This document shows, one piece after another, positions 50,608 through 59,887 of a stretch of DNA of 64,000 nt (within the stretch, counting starts at the first letter, position 1; each line of letters opens with the position of its first letter). Source of the stretch: DIGJ01 sp041739345 (lineage in GTDB: Bacteria; Bacillota; Clostridia; Lachnospirales; Lachnospiraceae). The translations under genes and the position numbers were made by a program. Below the pieces are notes generated by a model. It was given only the letters and a program-made list of their open reading frames with translations, was not told the origin of the DNA and did no database searches. The stretch lies in assembly GCA_041739345.1 (NCBI GenBank), contig JBGSNZ010000021.1, forward strand, positions 310,001 through 374,000. The letters are read 5' to 3'.

Positions 50608-51891
50608 TTGATATTCAAAAATAAATTAATGGTAAAAAATCTGAATGTGGATATAGATATATCTGAAATTCCTACCATTAACTCGGCAAGATTAGTTTAT
50701 GTAAATGGTAAAGGGATATTATCAACCAATACAACGGTTAAGGCTGATTCATATTACGGAAATCGTTATTTATCTCAAATAACATTAAATAAGACTCCGC
50801 TTGTACAAATTAATTCTCCAGGTTGTCCCACTTGCAGTAGCATTCTAGCAACCGGCTATGGAATTGAAAATGCAAACTGTACGGAACTTAATGATATTCG
50901 TAATATTATAAATGGCGCATTTATTTCATTAGACTCGTCTGTGGAAGCTTTGAAACCACTATTAACATTGTTAGAAAGTGGATTATACATCATTGCAGAT
51001 GCATTCTGTTTCCCAACGGATGGTAACGGGGCATTCTTCTGGAATGTTACGAATGAACCAACAGACAATTTGTCAACATCAGGAATACTATTGCCTGATG
51101 TTGTTTATGCATATGTTTCAGGTCAGCCTGTTTATTTGTATCCAACTCAAAGTACAGATTGCTATAACGCAGAACGTGTAAAACATTACATTGAAGTATT
51201 CAATAACTCAGGGGATAATCCTCGCGCTGTCGTGTATCAATTTGGAGAATTTATTAATTTCATTATTGATGGACATCACAAGGCGTGTGCCGCTTCTATT
51301 CTGGGCAAACCTTTGAATTGCATTGTTATTATTCCGTTTACGGGATGTGGCTATTGTCAGACAAGTAGTGGAATGATTCCTGATACATTATATTTTGCAT
51401 CAATTAAAATCAATGCGAAAGATATTTCTGATAAATATTTGCCATCAACTAAAAATCATAATGAATATAAGCATTCTATAGATATCACATCAGGAACAAT
51501 CAATCAACGGGTATGGGAAAAGGAATATTTGGATTCAGCCAAAAATTATCCGTCTATTATGGAATATGCAGACATAATAGTAGCCGGATTGCCCAACGAT
51601 ATTACAGATAATTATATAGCAAGTTGTCTGGCTAATCTAGATGAAGAAAATCAACAAAAACTGAAAACAATTTTGTTCATACTGAAGAATAAGAATGATA
51701 TAAGATGGAAACAAGTTGCCATCACTTGCGCAAATCAATTACCAAAGTGTAGCTTAAAAAAGCAGGCTTATAAAGCTTTGTGTACCTTGAAAAATGATTC
51801 GCAAGTAGAACAACTTTTTATTGATTATTTAGTCGACTGTGACGATAAACATGATCTTATTCTTCCAATCATTAACTCTTATTGGGAATAG
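50608..51891 (+). CDS. ParB-like-domain protein, unknown role
   Basis: A 427-residue protein. The segment NFIIDGHHKACAASILG near residue 215 is the DGHH(R/K)xxA motif of ParB/sulfiredoxin-like domains, which bind NTP or modify nucleotides and proteins. A Cys pair (CPTC, near residue 74) and a CGYC motif after the ParB motif could bind metal. The C-terminal quarter is helical. TTG start with AAAGGGG 7 nt upstream. Stands alone downstream of the macro pair; no partition partner (ParA) is present. Confidence 0.6.
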   Translation: MIFKNKLMVKNLNVDIDISEIPTINSARLVYVNGKGILSTNTTVKADSYYGNRYLSQITLNKTPLVQINSPGCPTCSSILATGYGIENANCTELNDIRNIINGAFISLDSSVEALKPLLTLLESGLYIIADAFCFPTDGNGAFFWNVTNEPTDNLSTSGILLPDVVYAYVSGQPVYLYPTQSTDCYNAERVKHYIEVFNNSGDNPRAVVYQFGEFINFIIDGHHKACAASILGKPLNCIVIIPFTGCGYCQTSSGMIPDTLYFASIKINAKDISDKYLPSTKNHNEYKHSIDITSGTINQRVWEKEYLDSAKNYPSIMEYADIIVAGLPNDITDNYIASCLANLDEENQQKLKTILFILKNKNDIRWKQVAITCANQLPKCSLKKQAYKALCTLKNDSQVEQLFIDYLVDCDDKHDLILPIINSYWE

Positions 51892-52019
51892 GTTATAAAT
51901 ATTCAAACAAGTTGAGTACGTTTCAATTATATTTATAAGCGAATATATGGGGAAAGATGAAGAGCTCGCAATAGTTTTCTAATGTAAAACAAATGAATAA
52001 ATTAGGTGGTGAAGTAGTT

Positions 52020-52391
52020 ATGAATAACATAAATACAATTTGCCCTGTCTGTGAGAAGTATTCTTTTGAGTATCCTGATGACTATGATATTTGCCCTATT
52101 TGTGGTGGGGAAAAAGATGGAATACAAAGAGAGCAAAAAGACTATTGGGGTGGGGCAAATAGGCTAAGTGTAAATGAAGCTAAAACAGTGCATTCGCTTT
52201 TGCAGGATAAAGTGACCGAACTTAAAGCATCTGAAATTATTGCTAAATATGAACGAAGAAATAGTGAGATACATTTTCAATTCAGAGGGATAGACCATAG
52301 ATCTAAAAAAGGTAAAGAATGTCAAAAGGCATTTGTCCAAGCTCATAATGATTTTGTTATTGAATTACGTAAACCATCAGAGACTCGGTGA
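52020..52391 (+). CDS. CPCC-type cysteine-rich protein
   Basis: A 123-residue protein with two CxxC pairs (CPVCEKYSF, ICPICGGEKDG) and GGANRLSVNEAK, the pattern of the CPCC family, in which the first motif is usually CPCC. Binds zinc presumably. The family is common in Firmicutes accessory regions, sometimes as immunity-like proteins. Start at 52020 after GGTGG; an ATG at 51993 is also in frame but has no ribosome site. Confidence 0.75.
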   Translation: MNNINTICPVCEKYSFEYPDDYDICPICGGEKDGIQREQKDYWGGANRLSVNEAKTVHSLLQDKVTELKASEIIAKYERRNSEIHFQFRGIDHRSKKGKECQKAFVQAHNDFVIELRKPSETR

Positions 52392-52579
52392 TAGAAAACA
52401 TGAAGTAGTTAAACTTCCATTATAATGCTAATAATAGAATGGACTTTATTTTATAGATGTAGTACTACTAAAATTTGCTGCTTTTATTAATTGAACCAAT
52501 GCCAAATGGCAAATTTGCAAAAATTTTTAAGAATAAGATTCTAGTTGGAAATTTAAAATACAAATGGAGGGATTAACAA

Positions 52580-53374
52580 ATGGGTTTATTAAATAGGATG
52601 AAAGAATCTGTAGATCTTAATATGAACAGTATTTCAAAAGCTCAACAAGAAAAACAAAGTAACATGGAACCATTACATAAAATAGATGAACAATCTATTA
52701 TAGGACAAGATATGAATTGCATAGATGGAATAGACGGAGATAGTAATATTCAGCTTTCTCAGAAAGTAGATGGTATGACTCCTCTGTTTACCAATAAATC
52801 TACAAATACAAAGCAAAATTTTATTGAGGTTGTCAGGAGCACTACTCCACACAGTTTATTGACAATAATTTTTTCTTTTTATGGTCTAATATTTTTTATT
52901 GGTGGATTGATGAGCAAGGAATATTTTATGTGTCTGTTAGGTGCGTCATTTGTTATAATTTTTCTTTTGTTTCCATTAAGGGCAGTGCGATCCACTGCAA
53001 CAAATATGTATCAGCAGTCCTTACAGCTTTACAATAACCCAGTTGAATCAGTCACGAGCTTTTATGAGGACCGTTTCATTTCTCACAACATTAATAATGG
53101 CTCAGATATCAAGATCGATTACCCACAGGTTGCGAAGGTGTATGAAACTAAAAATTTGTTTTTCCTAATGTTATCCACGCGTGTTGGCTTTATATTGGAA
53201 AAGAAAGGGTTTGTCGGAATGACATCGGACGAGTTCAGTAGATTCATTCGGGCGCGTGCAGTCGGCGAGGGGAAAACAGAATTGAAAAAAAGGAAACGGA
53301 AGGATGCGATCATTACGGCCACGATTATATTACTCTTCACTATAGCCGCTTTAACAATGAGCGTTTGGAGTTAG
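52580..53374 (+). CDS. YcxB-like membrane protein
   Basis: A 264-residue protein. A long polar, Gln/Asp-rich N-terminal tail (1-90) precedes two transmembrane helices (about 93-115 and 116-138); a YcxB-type domain follows (SVTSFYEDRFISHNINNG, VYETKNLFFLML, EFSRFIRARA), and a last helix ends the protein. Function unknown. TGGAGGG lies 9 nt before the ATG. A motif like the shared one (ACTTCCATTATA) lies 167 nt upstream. Confidence 0.72.
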   Translation: MGLLNRMKESVDLNMNSISKAQQEKQSNMEPLHKIDEQSIIGQDMNCIDGIDGDSNIQLSQKVDGMTPLFTNKSTNTKQNFIEVVRSTTPHSLLTIIFSFYGLIFFIGGLMSKEYFMCLLGASFVIIFLLFPLRAVRSTATNMYQQSLQLYNNPVESVTSFYEDRFISHNINNGSDIKIDYPQVAKVYETKNLFFLMLSTRVGFILEKKGFVGMTSDEFSRFIRARAVGEGKTELKKRKRKDAIITATIILLFTIAALTMSVWS

Positions 53375-53430
53375 ATTGATAACATTTCATGGTAGGAGTA
53401 TGTTCAGAAGAGAGAGTTACATGAACGCGT

Positions 53431-53447
53431 ACTTCCCATTATATTTA
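53431..53447 (+). promoter_or_regulatory. Shared upstream motif, copy 2
   Basis: ACTTCCCATTATATTTA, 76 nt before the ankyrin lipoprotein start. Confidence 0.5.
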
Positions 53448-53506
53448 TTATATAGTCTGAAAAGTATTATTGTATTTTTGTAAAAAATAGTGAATTGAGG
53501 GTTTAT

Positions 53507-55108
53507 ATGAAAAAGTTAACTGTTTTACTTTTGCTCATTGTTATTGTGGGACTGTTTTCCTCATGCAATAGCAGCAACGATGGTTTAGTAGGAGCACTGG
53601 AATCAGGTAATCTTGAACGTGTAAAAGAAGCTGTTGACAATGGTGCCGATGTCAACAAAGCTTCAATCCTTTTGGGACCAGATGCAACTCCCTTATATTA
53701 TTCAATGAGAAACAGTCAATTATGTATTCCAGAGTACTTACTTTTAAAGGGTGCCGATCCGAATTTTATCGATAGTGACGGTATTTCAATACTGATGTAT
53801 ACAGTCGGTGCTCATAAGGAAGTTGGACTTGATTTTGCTAATATCACAGATAATGAAAATTATAAGACTTTGTTAAACGACAAAAGAACAAATATTAATC
53901 TTACCGGTAAACTAGGTTATACAGCACTTGATTATGCATGTCGTGATATGGGCGATTTGACTGCTGTAAATTACTTAATTAGTCACGGAGCAAAAATTAC
54001 AACAACAACCATGGAGTGTGCGATAGAAGGATTTTCTGAGGGCTTTTGTGAGGCATCTGTTGTAAAAGTTGTTTTTGATAGCTTAACACAGCAAGGAATC
54101 CCATATGGCATTGATCCTGAAATTGTGGAAGCAATACAATGTGACACCGACAAAATACGCTCAATAGTTAATTCTGGCAAGATAAAAGAACCGAATAAAC
54201 AAATGGTAATGTTTCTGTGTGCTGCTTTTGGTGATGCAAAGACCCTACAAATTTTTGCAGACCAAAATGTCGATCTAAACGAAAAATTTAATGGGAACAC
54301 ACTTTTGGCCATTGCTTGTTCATATGGAAAACTTGAAACCGTTGAATATCTGGTTAGCAAAAATGTAAATCTTGAAACGCCTGTACTTCAAAATGAAACA
54401 GTTTGGGAAGAAACTGCACTCACAAAAGCAATAAGACATAATAGAATCAATATAGTAGATTTTTTATTAAAGAGTGGCGCCAAATTCCAAACTTTCGATG
54501 ACACAACCCAAGCGAATGATATTGAAATTGCCTGTGGAAACGGAAATTTGGATCTTGTTAAGTTGATAATCGACTATGAATATCCTTTAACAGAAAACCA
54601 GATATCTCGTGCAATGACAGCTGCCGCATCTAATGATAATATTAATGTACTTGAGTATTTTCTCATTGACAAAGGAGCCGATATCAATGTCGAAAGCTTC
54701 GATAAGACGGTATTAGGAGATTCAGCGAGCAGTGCAGACCTTGTTACAATCCAATATTTAGTGGACCATGGCGCAGATGTAAACGGGGGAAAGGCAAGGG
54801 TGCTGACGCCCTTAGACCGAGCAGTAAACTCTAATCGAGCGGACGTTGTAAAGTATTTGATTGACAAAGGAGCAGATGTTAATGTTATAGGTATTTACAG
54901 TAACGGCGGTGGAAAAACCACTAGCTTGTTAACACAGGCTGTTCAAAATGGCTATTTTGATATTGTTAAGATTTTGATAGAAAATGGCGCTAATGTTAAT
55001 TATGAAGAACAATGGACTGACGGAAAGGAAACTGCATTAGACGTAGCCAAACAAGAACGCAGCAAACATATTATAGATTATCTTGAAAATGCTCAAAAAA
55101 ATAAATAG
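53507..55108 (+). CDS. Ankyrin-repeat lipoprotein
   Basis: A 533-residue lipoprotein: signal peptide with lipobox LFSSC (Cys at about residue 20), then about twelve ankyrin repeats. Typical units are NGADVN, LLKGADPNFIDSDG, GYTALDYAC, LIDKGADVN and ILIENGANVNYEE. Ankyrin arrays bind proteins; the protein is anchored outside the membrane. Similar proteins often guard against toxins or phages, but no partner is visible here. Ribosome site GAGGG is weak. Downstream is a large inverted repeat and then the IS91-type element. Confidence 0.85.
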   Translation: MKKLTVLLLLIVIVGLFSSCNSSNDGLVGALESGNLERVKEAVDNGADVNKASILLGPDATPLYYSMRNSQLCIPEYLLLKGADPNFIDSDGISILMYTVGAHKEVGLDFANITDNENYKTLLNDKRTNINLTGKLGYTALDYACRDMGDLTAVNYLISHGAKITTTTMECAIEGFSEGFCEASVVKVVFDSLTQQGIPYGIDPEIVEAIQCDTDKIRSIVNSGKIKEPNKQMVMFLCAAFGDAKTLQIFADQNVDLNEKFNGNTLLAIACSYGKLETVEYLVSKNVNLETPVLQNETVWEETALTKAIRHNRINIVDFLLKSGAKFQTFDDTTQANDIEIACGNGNLDLVKLIIDYEYPLTENQISRAMTAAASNDNINVLEYFLIDKGADINVESFDKTVLGDSASSADLVTIQYLVDHGADVNGGKARVLTPLDRAVNSNRADVVKYLIDKGADVNVIGIYSNGGGKTTSLLTQAVQNGYFDIVKILIENGANVNYEEQWTDGKETALDVAKQERSKHIIDYLENAQKNK

Positions 55109-55236
55109 TTTCGTTCATAAAGAGTGTGCAATTGCAATTCTAAATTATTAAGTATAGAAGATTATGTAATTGTTTGTATAAATGCATAATGAATTTGATT
55201 GGATAAGTATTTAAATCAATTAAGTTGACAAATTCT

Positions 55237-55328
55237 TTAGGATAGAATCGATGATGGTGTAAACGAAAAAGAAGCTTTCGCTTACCAGTAACTGCCCTTT
55301 CGTTTACACCATTTTCGATTTGTCCTAA
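55237..55328. repeat. Large imperfect inverted repeat
   Basis: The core arms ATGGTGTAAACGAAA (from 55254) and TTTCGTTTACACCAT are perfect; outward, TTAGGATA and GTCCTAA extend the stem to about 32 bases per side. The loop holds AGCTTTCG and CAGTAACTG. It could end transcription from the ankyrin gene or be a miniature mobile element. Confidence 0.7.
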
Positions 55329-55330
55329 TT

Positions 55331-55383
55331 GAACAAAGTAAGCGTCCGGTTAGCCAGTTACTATGGGGATTCAATCTTTGTTC
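55331..55383. repeat. Eight-base inverted repeat near IS91-type end
   Basis: GAACAAAG (55331-55338) and CTTTGTTC (55376-55383) flank a segment with CAGTTACT, similar to the loop of the previous repeat. The GTTC at 55380-55383 resembles the tetranucleotide target of IS91-type elements. Confidence 0.5.
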
Positions 55384-55504
55384 TTTTCATAAATAATAAC
55401 ACTTTCGGTGTGTAGAGTCTAGATAAAACAGTGCTGTTTCATATTTCTTTGCATGATCAATAGACCTCAGTAACTGAGGTTAAAAATGTATGAAGATGTG
55501 TGGA

Positions 55505-56656
55505 TTAATCTCGTATAAATGTATGTTGTTTAGTGGCACCCATATGACCGCCGCATGTTTTACAGACGCAGATATCTATCTTCCAAAGATGCTTCAACAT
55601 TTCTGGTACAGACATATCTTTTATTTCGGAAATATATTTTTTGCACCCGAGGAGATTTCTGCACAATATCAGTTTCTTATGTTTTGTACGTGAAGATAAA
55701 ATCCCATAGTGGCGTATTCTGACAAAGTGCTTTGGTGGAACATGCATCAAGAAGCGACGAATAAACTCTATTCCAGACAGCGTCAATTCCTTCCATTGTC
55801 CTTGATTCTTATAATCCTTTACAGAAAAGGTGACTGTAGTATCTGTCACTTGGATAAGCCTATAATTACTGACTGCAATTCGGTGAGTGTATTTTCCAAG
55901 GTACTGTATAACGGACCCTGCACCATTAAATGTTTCTTTGCTGTAAGGAATCCATTCCTTGTCATAACAGGAATTAATGAGTTCCTTGAATGCGTAGTGA
56001 TTTCTGTACTTTGATGCTGAACCATGGAATTCCAATTTTCTATTTTCCCATAGGGCTTTCAGTTCTTCCATATATTTTCCACGAAACTTTTTGGAAAGAA
56101 CTCGAACAGGAAGGAAAAATTTAGAGCCATTGTCCCTCCAGCCATTTTGGGAATCTAAACCACCGCCAAGTACTATGACATGAATATGTGGGTGATAATT
56201 CATCTCAGACCCCCATGTATGTAGGATGCACATATATCCAATCTTGGCACCAAGGTATTTTGGGTCAGAAGCAAGTTCATCAAGTGTACCAGAAACAGAA
56301 TGATAAAGTGCATCATACAAAAGTTTCTGATTGCTGTAAATGACTGGATTAAGTTCTTCTGGTACAGTAAATACAACGTGGAAATATGGTGCGTCAAGAA
56401 CATCTTCACGTCTTAAATCCATCCACTTTTCTTTTGGAAGTGATTGACACATGGGACAGCATCGATTTCTACATGAATTATAATGAAGTTTGATACTTCC
56501 ACAATCATCACATACACTGATATTGGCACCATAAGCTCCTGTCTTACAATTGATGATATTGGTTGCTGTTTTATGCTGCTGAAAGGATGGTGTATATTTA
56601 TCAAGATAATCTGGATAGAACTTCTGAAAGATGTCTTGAACAGTTAAGTTATTCAT
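55505..56656 (-). CDS. IS91-family HUH (Y2-type) transposase
   Basis: A 383-residue rolling-circle transposase. N-terminal zinc-binding domain (CDDCGSIKLHYNSCRNRCCP, then MC), the HUH motif YHPHIHVIVLGGG near residue 150, and the tyrosine region GSVIQYLGKYTHRIA. A final CxxC (VCKTCGG) is at the C-terminus. It nicks and transfers one DNA strand. Start at 56656 overlaps the end of the recombinase gene, suggesting coupled translation. Appears intact. Confidence 0.9.
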   Translation of the reverse strand: MNNLTVQDIFQKFYPDYLDKYTPSFQQHKTATNIINCKTGAYGANISVCDDCGSIKLHYNSCRNRCCPMCQSLPKEKWMDLRREDVLDAPYFHVVFTVPEELNPVIYSNQKLLYDALYHSVSGTLDELASDPKYLGAKIGYMCILHTWGSEMNYHPHIHVIVLGGGLDSQNGWRDNGSKFFLPVRVLSKKFRGKYMEELKALWENRKLEFHGSASKYRNHYAFKELINSCYDKEWIPYSKETFNGAGSVIQYLGKYTHRIAVSNYRLIQVTDTTVTFSVKDYKNQGQWKELTLSGIEFIRRFLMHVPPKHFVRIRHYGILSSRTKHKKLILCRNLLGCKKYISEIKDMSVPEMLKHLWKIDICVCKTCGGHMGATKQHTFIRD

Positions 56657-57500
56657 GAGGTTCTTCATCCTTTCTATCAAAAGGACTCTGAATGCCCATG
56701 AGTGATTTATTGCTAACATGAAGGTAAACCTCAGTTGATTTTGGATCACGATGTCCGAGTAATGCTTGTATATTTCGCTGTTCTACTCCGTTCTCCATCA
56801 GGTGAGTGGCAAAACTATGACGGAGTGAATGGGGAGTATATTTACCTTCAAGTTCAGCGATAGCAATAGATCTACGCATAACCTGCTCGATTGTGCTTAC
56901 AGTAAGATAGCCTCCAGTGAATTTATTCGGAAAAAGTATTTCGCAAGGTTTCCCTTTATGAAACCAGTATTGTGTCAGCAATGAAAGGTTGCGCTCAGAC
57001 AGAATGGTATATCTATCCATACGGTTCTTGGTATTTCTCACATGAATCTGCATATTTGTTCTGGATATGTCATTATAATGCAAGTGAATCACCTCAGATA
57101 CACGTAATCCAGATGAATACATGGTAGAAAGCATCGCTTTGTATTTGATATCATCCGTCGCATCCAGAAGACGTTCTATTTCATCAAGAGTAAGAACCTT
57201 TGGGAGTTGATGGTCCTGAATCATCCGTGGAACCACAATATCATCCCAAAGGATATGTAAGACGTTGCGATAAAAGAATCGGATGGCAGAATTGTATAAA
57301 TTTAGAGTAGTAGCCTTGATGCCAGAATCCTTTTTCGTAAGCAGAAAATCGCGAACATCTTGACAGGTAAGGGATTCAGGTTCCTTGCCAACATAATTTA
57401 AAAAATACGAAACATAGTTTTTATAGCAGAAAATAGAACGCTCCCTAAGATTGCGAATTTTCCCTGCTTCTTCAAGTTTTAATAAATATTTTTCGTACAT
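56649..57500 (-). CDS. Tyrosine recombinase of the IS91-type element
   Basis: A 283-residue XerC/D-like integrase. N-terminal SAM-like domain (residues 1-95) and catalytic domain with Arg in YSSGLRVSEVI, HSLRHSFATHL (His-x-x-Arg), GHRDPKSTEVY (His and the nucleophilic Tyr). Start at 57500 with GGAGG upstream; that ribosome site lies inside an 11-bp inverted repeat. Such recombinases accompany many Firmicutes IS91-type transposases and may resolve products. Confidence 0.92.
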   Translation of the reverse strand: MYEKYLLKLEEAGKIRNLRERSIFCYKNYVSYFLNYVGKEPESLTCQDVRDFLLTKKDSGIKATTLNLYNSAIRFFYRNVLHILWDDIVVPRMIQDHQLPKVLTLDEIERLLDATDDIKYKAMLSTMYSSGLRVSEVIHLHYNDISRTNMQIHVRNTKNRMDRYTILSERNLSLLTQYWFHKGKPCEILFPNKFTGGYLTVSTIEQVMRRSIAIAELEGKYTPHSLRHSFATHLMENGVEQRNIQALLGHRDPKSTEVYLHVSNKSLMGIQSPFDRKDEEPHE

Positions 57501-57508
57501 AATAAAAT

Positions 57509-57559
57509 CCTCCATGTAAAAAGTAATAACAATTGTTTGGTTACTACCTTACATGGAGG
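57509..57559 (-). promoter_or_regulatory. Hairpin sequestering the recombinase ribosome site
   Basis: CCTCCATGTAA and TTACATGGAGG (11-base perfect arms, 57509-57519 and 57549-57559) with an inner AGTAA/TTACT stem. On the minus strand the 3' arm contains the GGAGG used by the recombinase, so the hairpin would block translation if transcription starts upstream of it. Confidence 0.65.
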
Positions 57560-57710
57560 TGCATTTGCATCATAAAAGTGCTTGTCTTGGCACTTGTTAA
57601 ATGGTATTCTTTTCATAGGCAGTAGCTTTCTATATGAAGTTGTTTTGTGTGGTAACTTAACAATACTAAATATCAGAAATATTTTCTAATGCCTCTTATA
57701 TTAGATAACA

Positions 57711-57760
57711 AAAAATCGCTTTGCCACAGCCTTGGTAGGCCATCGCGCAGCGATTTTGTT
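57711..57760. terminator. Terminator-like hairpin beyond the mobile element
   Basis: AAAATCGCT pairs with AGCGATTTT, with GCCT/AGGC inside. The rest of the 57516-57818 gap holds only the hairpins already listed. Confidence 0.5.
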
Positions 57761-57818
57761 CAATTTGAATTTATCGAGTTTGATAAATATTAAAGCTATA
57801 ATTTAAAGGAGCAAAGTA

Positions 57819-58277
57819 ATGAAAAAGAGATTAAAATACATAGGTATTATTACATTAATTTTTCTTATAATTACTGGGATGGCATATATTCCAGTTGGTA
57901 ATAATATCATCCTTCTAAAATATACAAATGAATTAAAAAATTCAAAATTAAATGCAGATTATGAGATTTTAACAAGTGATGATGAATGTGGAAAATTGAT
58001 AGGAAACGGAAACGGAATGCAATATTTTTCAGCATTATTAATCCACTCTAAAGAAAATTTAGAATGGGAAAACAATAATGAGGAGGGCATATTTCTTACT
58101 AAAGTAAATGACGCTTCGTTTGTTGACTTTATAGATGAATTTCATTATGGCAATCCTTGTGAAAGCATAAATAAAAAACTCGAAGAGATTAAGCGTACAG
58201 AAAATTATTATATACTGTATGCATTCTATAATACCCCATTAGATTCAATATGGAATAATGATTTAAGGGCACATTAA
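57819..58277 (+). CDS. Membrane-anchored unknown protein (152 aa)
   Basis: One N-terminal hydrophobic helix (residues 8-25, IGIITLIFLIITGMAYIP) and an extracytoplasmic domain of about 125 residues with two cysteines (DDECGK, NPCES) that could form a disulfide. No family recognised. AAAGGAG precedes the ATG by 9 nt. No partner nearby. The 280 nt after it hold no gene. Confidence 0.65.
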   Translation: MKKRLKYIGIITLIFLIITGMAYIPVGNNIILLKYTNELKNSKLNADYEILTSDDECGKLIGNGNGMQYFSALLIHSKENLEWENNNEEGIFLTKVNDASFVDFIDEFHYGNPCESINKKLEEIKRTENYYILYAFYNTPLDSIWNNDLRAH

Positions 58278-58487
58278 GTCTGAAAATTAGTAGATTCTGC
58301 GTATATTGTGTAGGTGAGTTAAATTGGAGTCTTTCTTAATTGCATCGAATTTGTTAGCAATTGTGAAGAAAAAATGCCAGTAATACAGAGACAATTTTGA
58401 ATTTGTAGTGGAGCTGAAAATCCAAAATCAGTGACTTTTAATGTAAGTCAAATTGTTAAGAATAAGAAGACATTTGTAACAAAGATG

Positions 58488-58504
58488 ACTTCTTTTTATA
58501 ATAC
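58488..58504 (+). promoter_or_regulatory. Shared upstream motif, copy 3 (divergent)
   Basis: ACTTCTTTTTATAATAC, 73 nt before the lipoprotein start. Less similar than the others but at the same distance. Confidence 0.35.
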
Positions 58505-58560
58505 TGAGTTAATTTGCCAGATACTTGAAAAATAAAGAAAAGGTAAGTGAAGGAGTCGAA

Positions 58561-59751
58561 ATGAAAAAAAAGATATTTATTATCCTTTTTATGACAGGGT
58601 TACTAACATCATGTTCAATGAAGCAAAAAGAAGCTGGAATAAATCAAGAGATTGTTCCTACGACAACTCCAACTGCTGCGACAATACCAGTCAACAAACT
58701 TTATGATGCTATCACTTATTTTGATAATGAGGATAATCTATCCGAACCTTTAACAAAGGATGGAAAATTACCAGATGTGATATGCTTGGATTCCAATGTG
58801 ACCAAAAAGAAGAAGGATGAATTTATTCAATACTATCTCGAAGAGAGAGGCATGTCAAAAGATAAACCAGACGGCGTATCGAATTACAATGGAAAAAGCA
58901 TCGTGAAATTTTTTACAAATAATAAGGATAGTAAAATGTGCTTTATAGTAAGCACTTTAGACATGATACCTGGATATGAAGTCACGTTCTGTATGACTTT
59001 GAATATGAATGATATGAAAAAGGTTGGCTATCTTGCTTATAGTTTTGATTCGAAAGAAAATACATATAATCAAAGTTTGTATGATATCAATGGGAAGCAA
59101 GCTGCGACAATTACGTATAGATATCGTCCCAATGTTCCATTCCCTCTGATTACGGAATACAAAGATATGAATCAGTATCGTGATACTATTGGAGATGAGT
59201 TGTTTAGAGGACAGAAATTTTGGCTTTATGATAAAATGGCTAGTTTTGATAAGTCAGGTAAGTGGATTGGGTATGCTGGAGATATATACGAACCGGATGA
59301 AATAAAAAGCCAGAATGTCTGCGCATACGACAAATCTGGAAAACTGAATAAAATTGAATGTAAACTTTCAAAAGCTGACCTCGAGAATAACTTTAGTAAA
59401 GAAAGTCAAGCCGAATACAAAGGTACTGACAAGACCGAAATTCGGCTAAGTTATGCGAAAAATGGCAAGATGGATACGGTAGATTACTCTCATAATGCAA
59501 TGATTTATGGAACATGGGGTTCCTCTGGAGAAATAAAATATGATGAATCCGGGAGAATGATTTATGAGGATTCCTATATCACTCACGGCACGACGTATAA
59601 TTATTATCTGTATCATGGGAATGAAAGAATACCATGGGCTTGCATTTATGTAGACAGTATGCCGTGGAGTGGAACTAAGAAAAATGGAATCGAATATGAA
59701 TATGGTAACCCGTATTCGATTTCCTTATATCAAACCGTTAATAAAAACTAA
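58561..59751 (+). CDS. Lipoprotein of unknown function
   Basis: A 396-residue lipoprotein: signal with lipobox LLTSC (Cys at about residue 18), a Thr/Pro-rich linker (VPTTTPTAATIP) and a large domain with repeated Y-D-x-x-G-K motifs (LYDINGKQAA, AYDKSGKLNKI, KYDESGRMIYE), as in beta-sheet YD/RHS-like or MORN-like repeats. Start at 58561 with GGAG 5 nt upstream. Function unknown. Confidence 0.75.
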   Translation: MKKKIFIILFMTGLLTSCSMKQKEAGINQEIVPTTTPTAATIPVNKLYDAITYFDNEDNLSEPLTKDGKLPDVICLDSNVTKKKKDEFIQYYLEERGMSKDKPDGVSNYNGKSIVKFFTNNKDSKMCFIVSTLDMIPGYEVTFCMTLNMNDMKKVGYLAYSFDSKENTYNQSLYDINGKQAATITYRYRPNVPFPLITEYKDMNQYRDTIGDELFRGQKFWLYDKMASFDKSGKWIGYAGDIYEPDEIKSQNVCAYDKSGKLNKIECKLSKADLENNFSKESQAEYKGTDKTEIRLSYAKNGKMDTVDYSHNAMIYGTWGSSGEIKYDESGRMIYEDSYITHGTTYNYYLYHGNERIPWACIYVDSMPWSGTKKNGIEYEYGNPYSISLYQTVNKN

Positions 59752-59767
59752 TGATTGATTTGGAGAA

Positions 59768-59854
59768 ATGACTATGAAGATTTTAAGTATACTTTTGATT
59801 ATGCTAACTATTTGTTTTGCCGCAACTGTATGCGGTAGTTCAGTTAAAAAGTAA
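59768..59854 (+). CDS. Very small hydrophobic peptide (28 aa)
   Basis: MTMKILSILLIMLTICFAAT then VCGSSVKK, signal-peptide-like with a Cys near the end, preceded by GGAG at 5 nt. It starts 17 nt after the lipoprotein stop. It may be a decayed lipoprotein or a true micropeptide; nothing else supports it. Confidence 0.35.
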   Translation: MTMKILSILLIMLTICFAATVCGSSVKK

Positions 59855-59887
59855 AAGTAACAGAAAAAATTTAATTGCTGAGGTAGA

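Larger units (their letters stand above)
55384..57600 (-). mobile_element. IS91-type rolling-circle element with tyrosine recombinase
   Basis: Two overlapping minus-strand genes (recombinase, then HUH transposase) with hairpins at both sides: ACCTCAG/CTGAGGT (55464-55480) and AAACAG/CTGTTT (55427-55440) downstream of the transposase, and AAGTGC/GCACTT (57578-57596) beyond the recombinase. IS91-type elements have no terminal inverted repeats and no target duplication, so the limits given are estimates. Confidence 0.65.
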
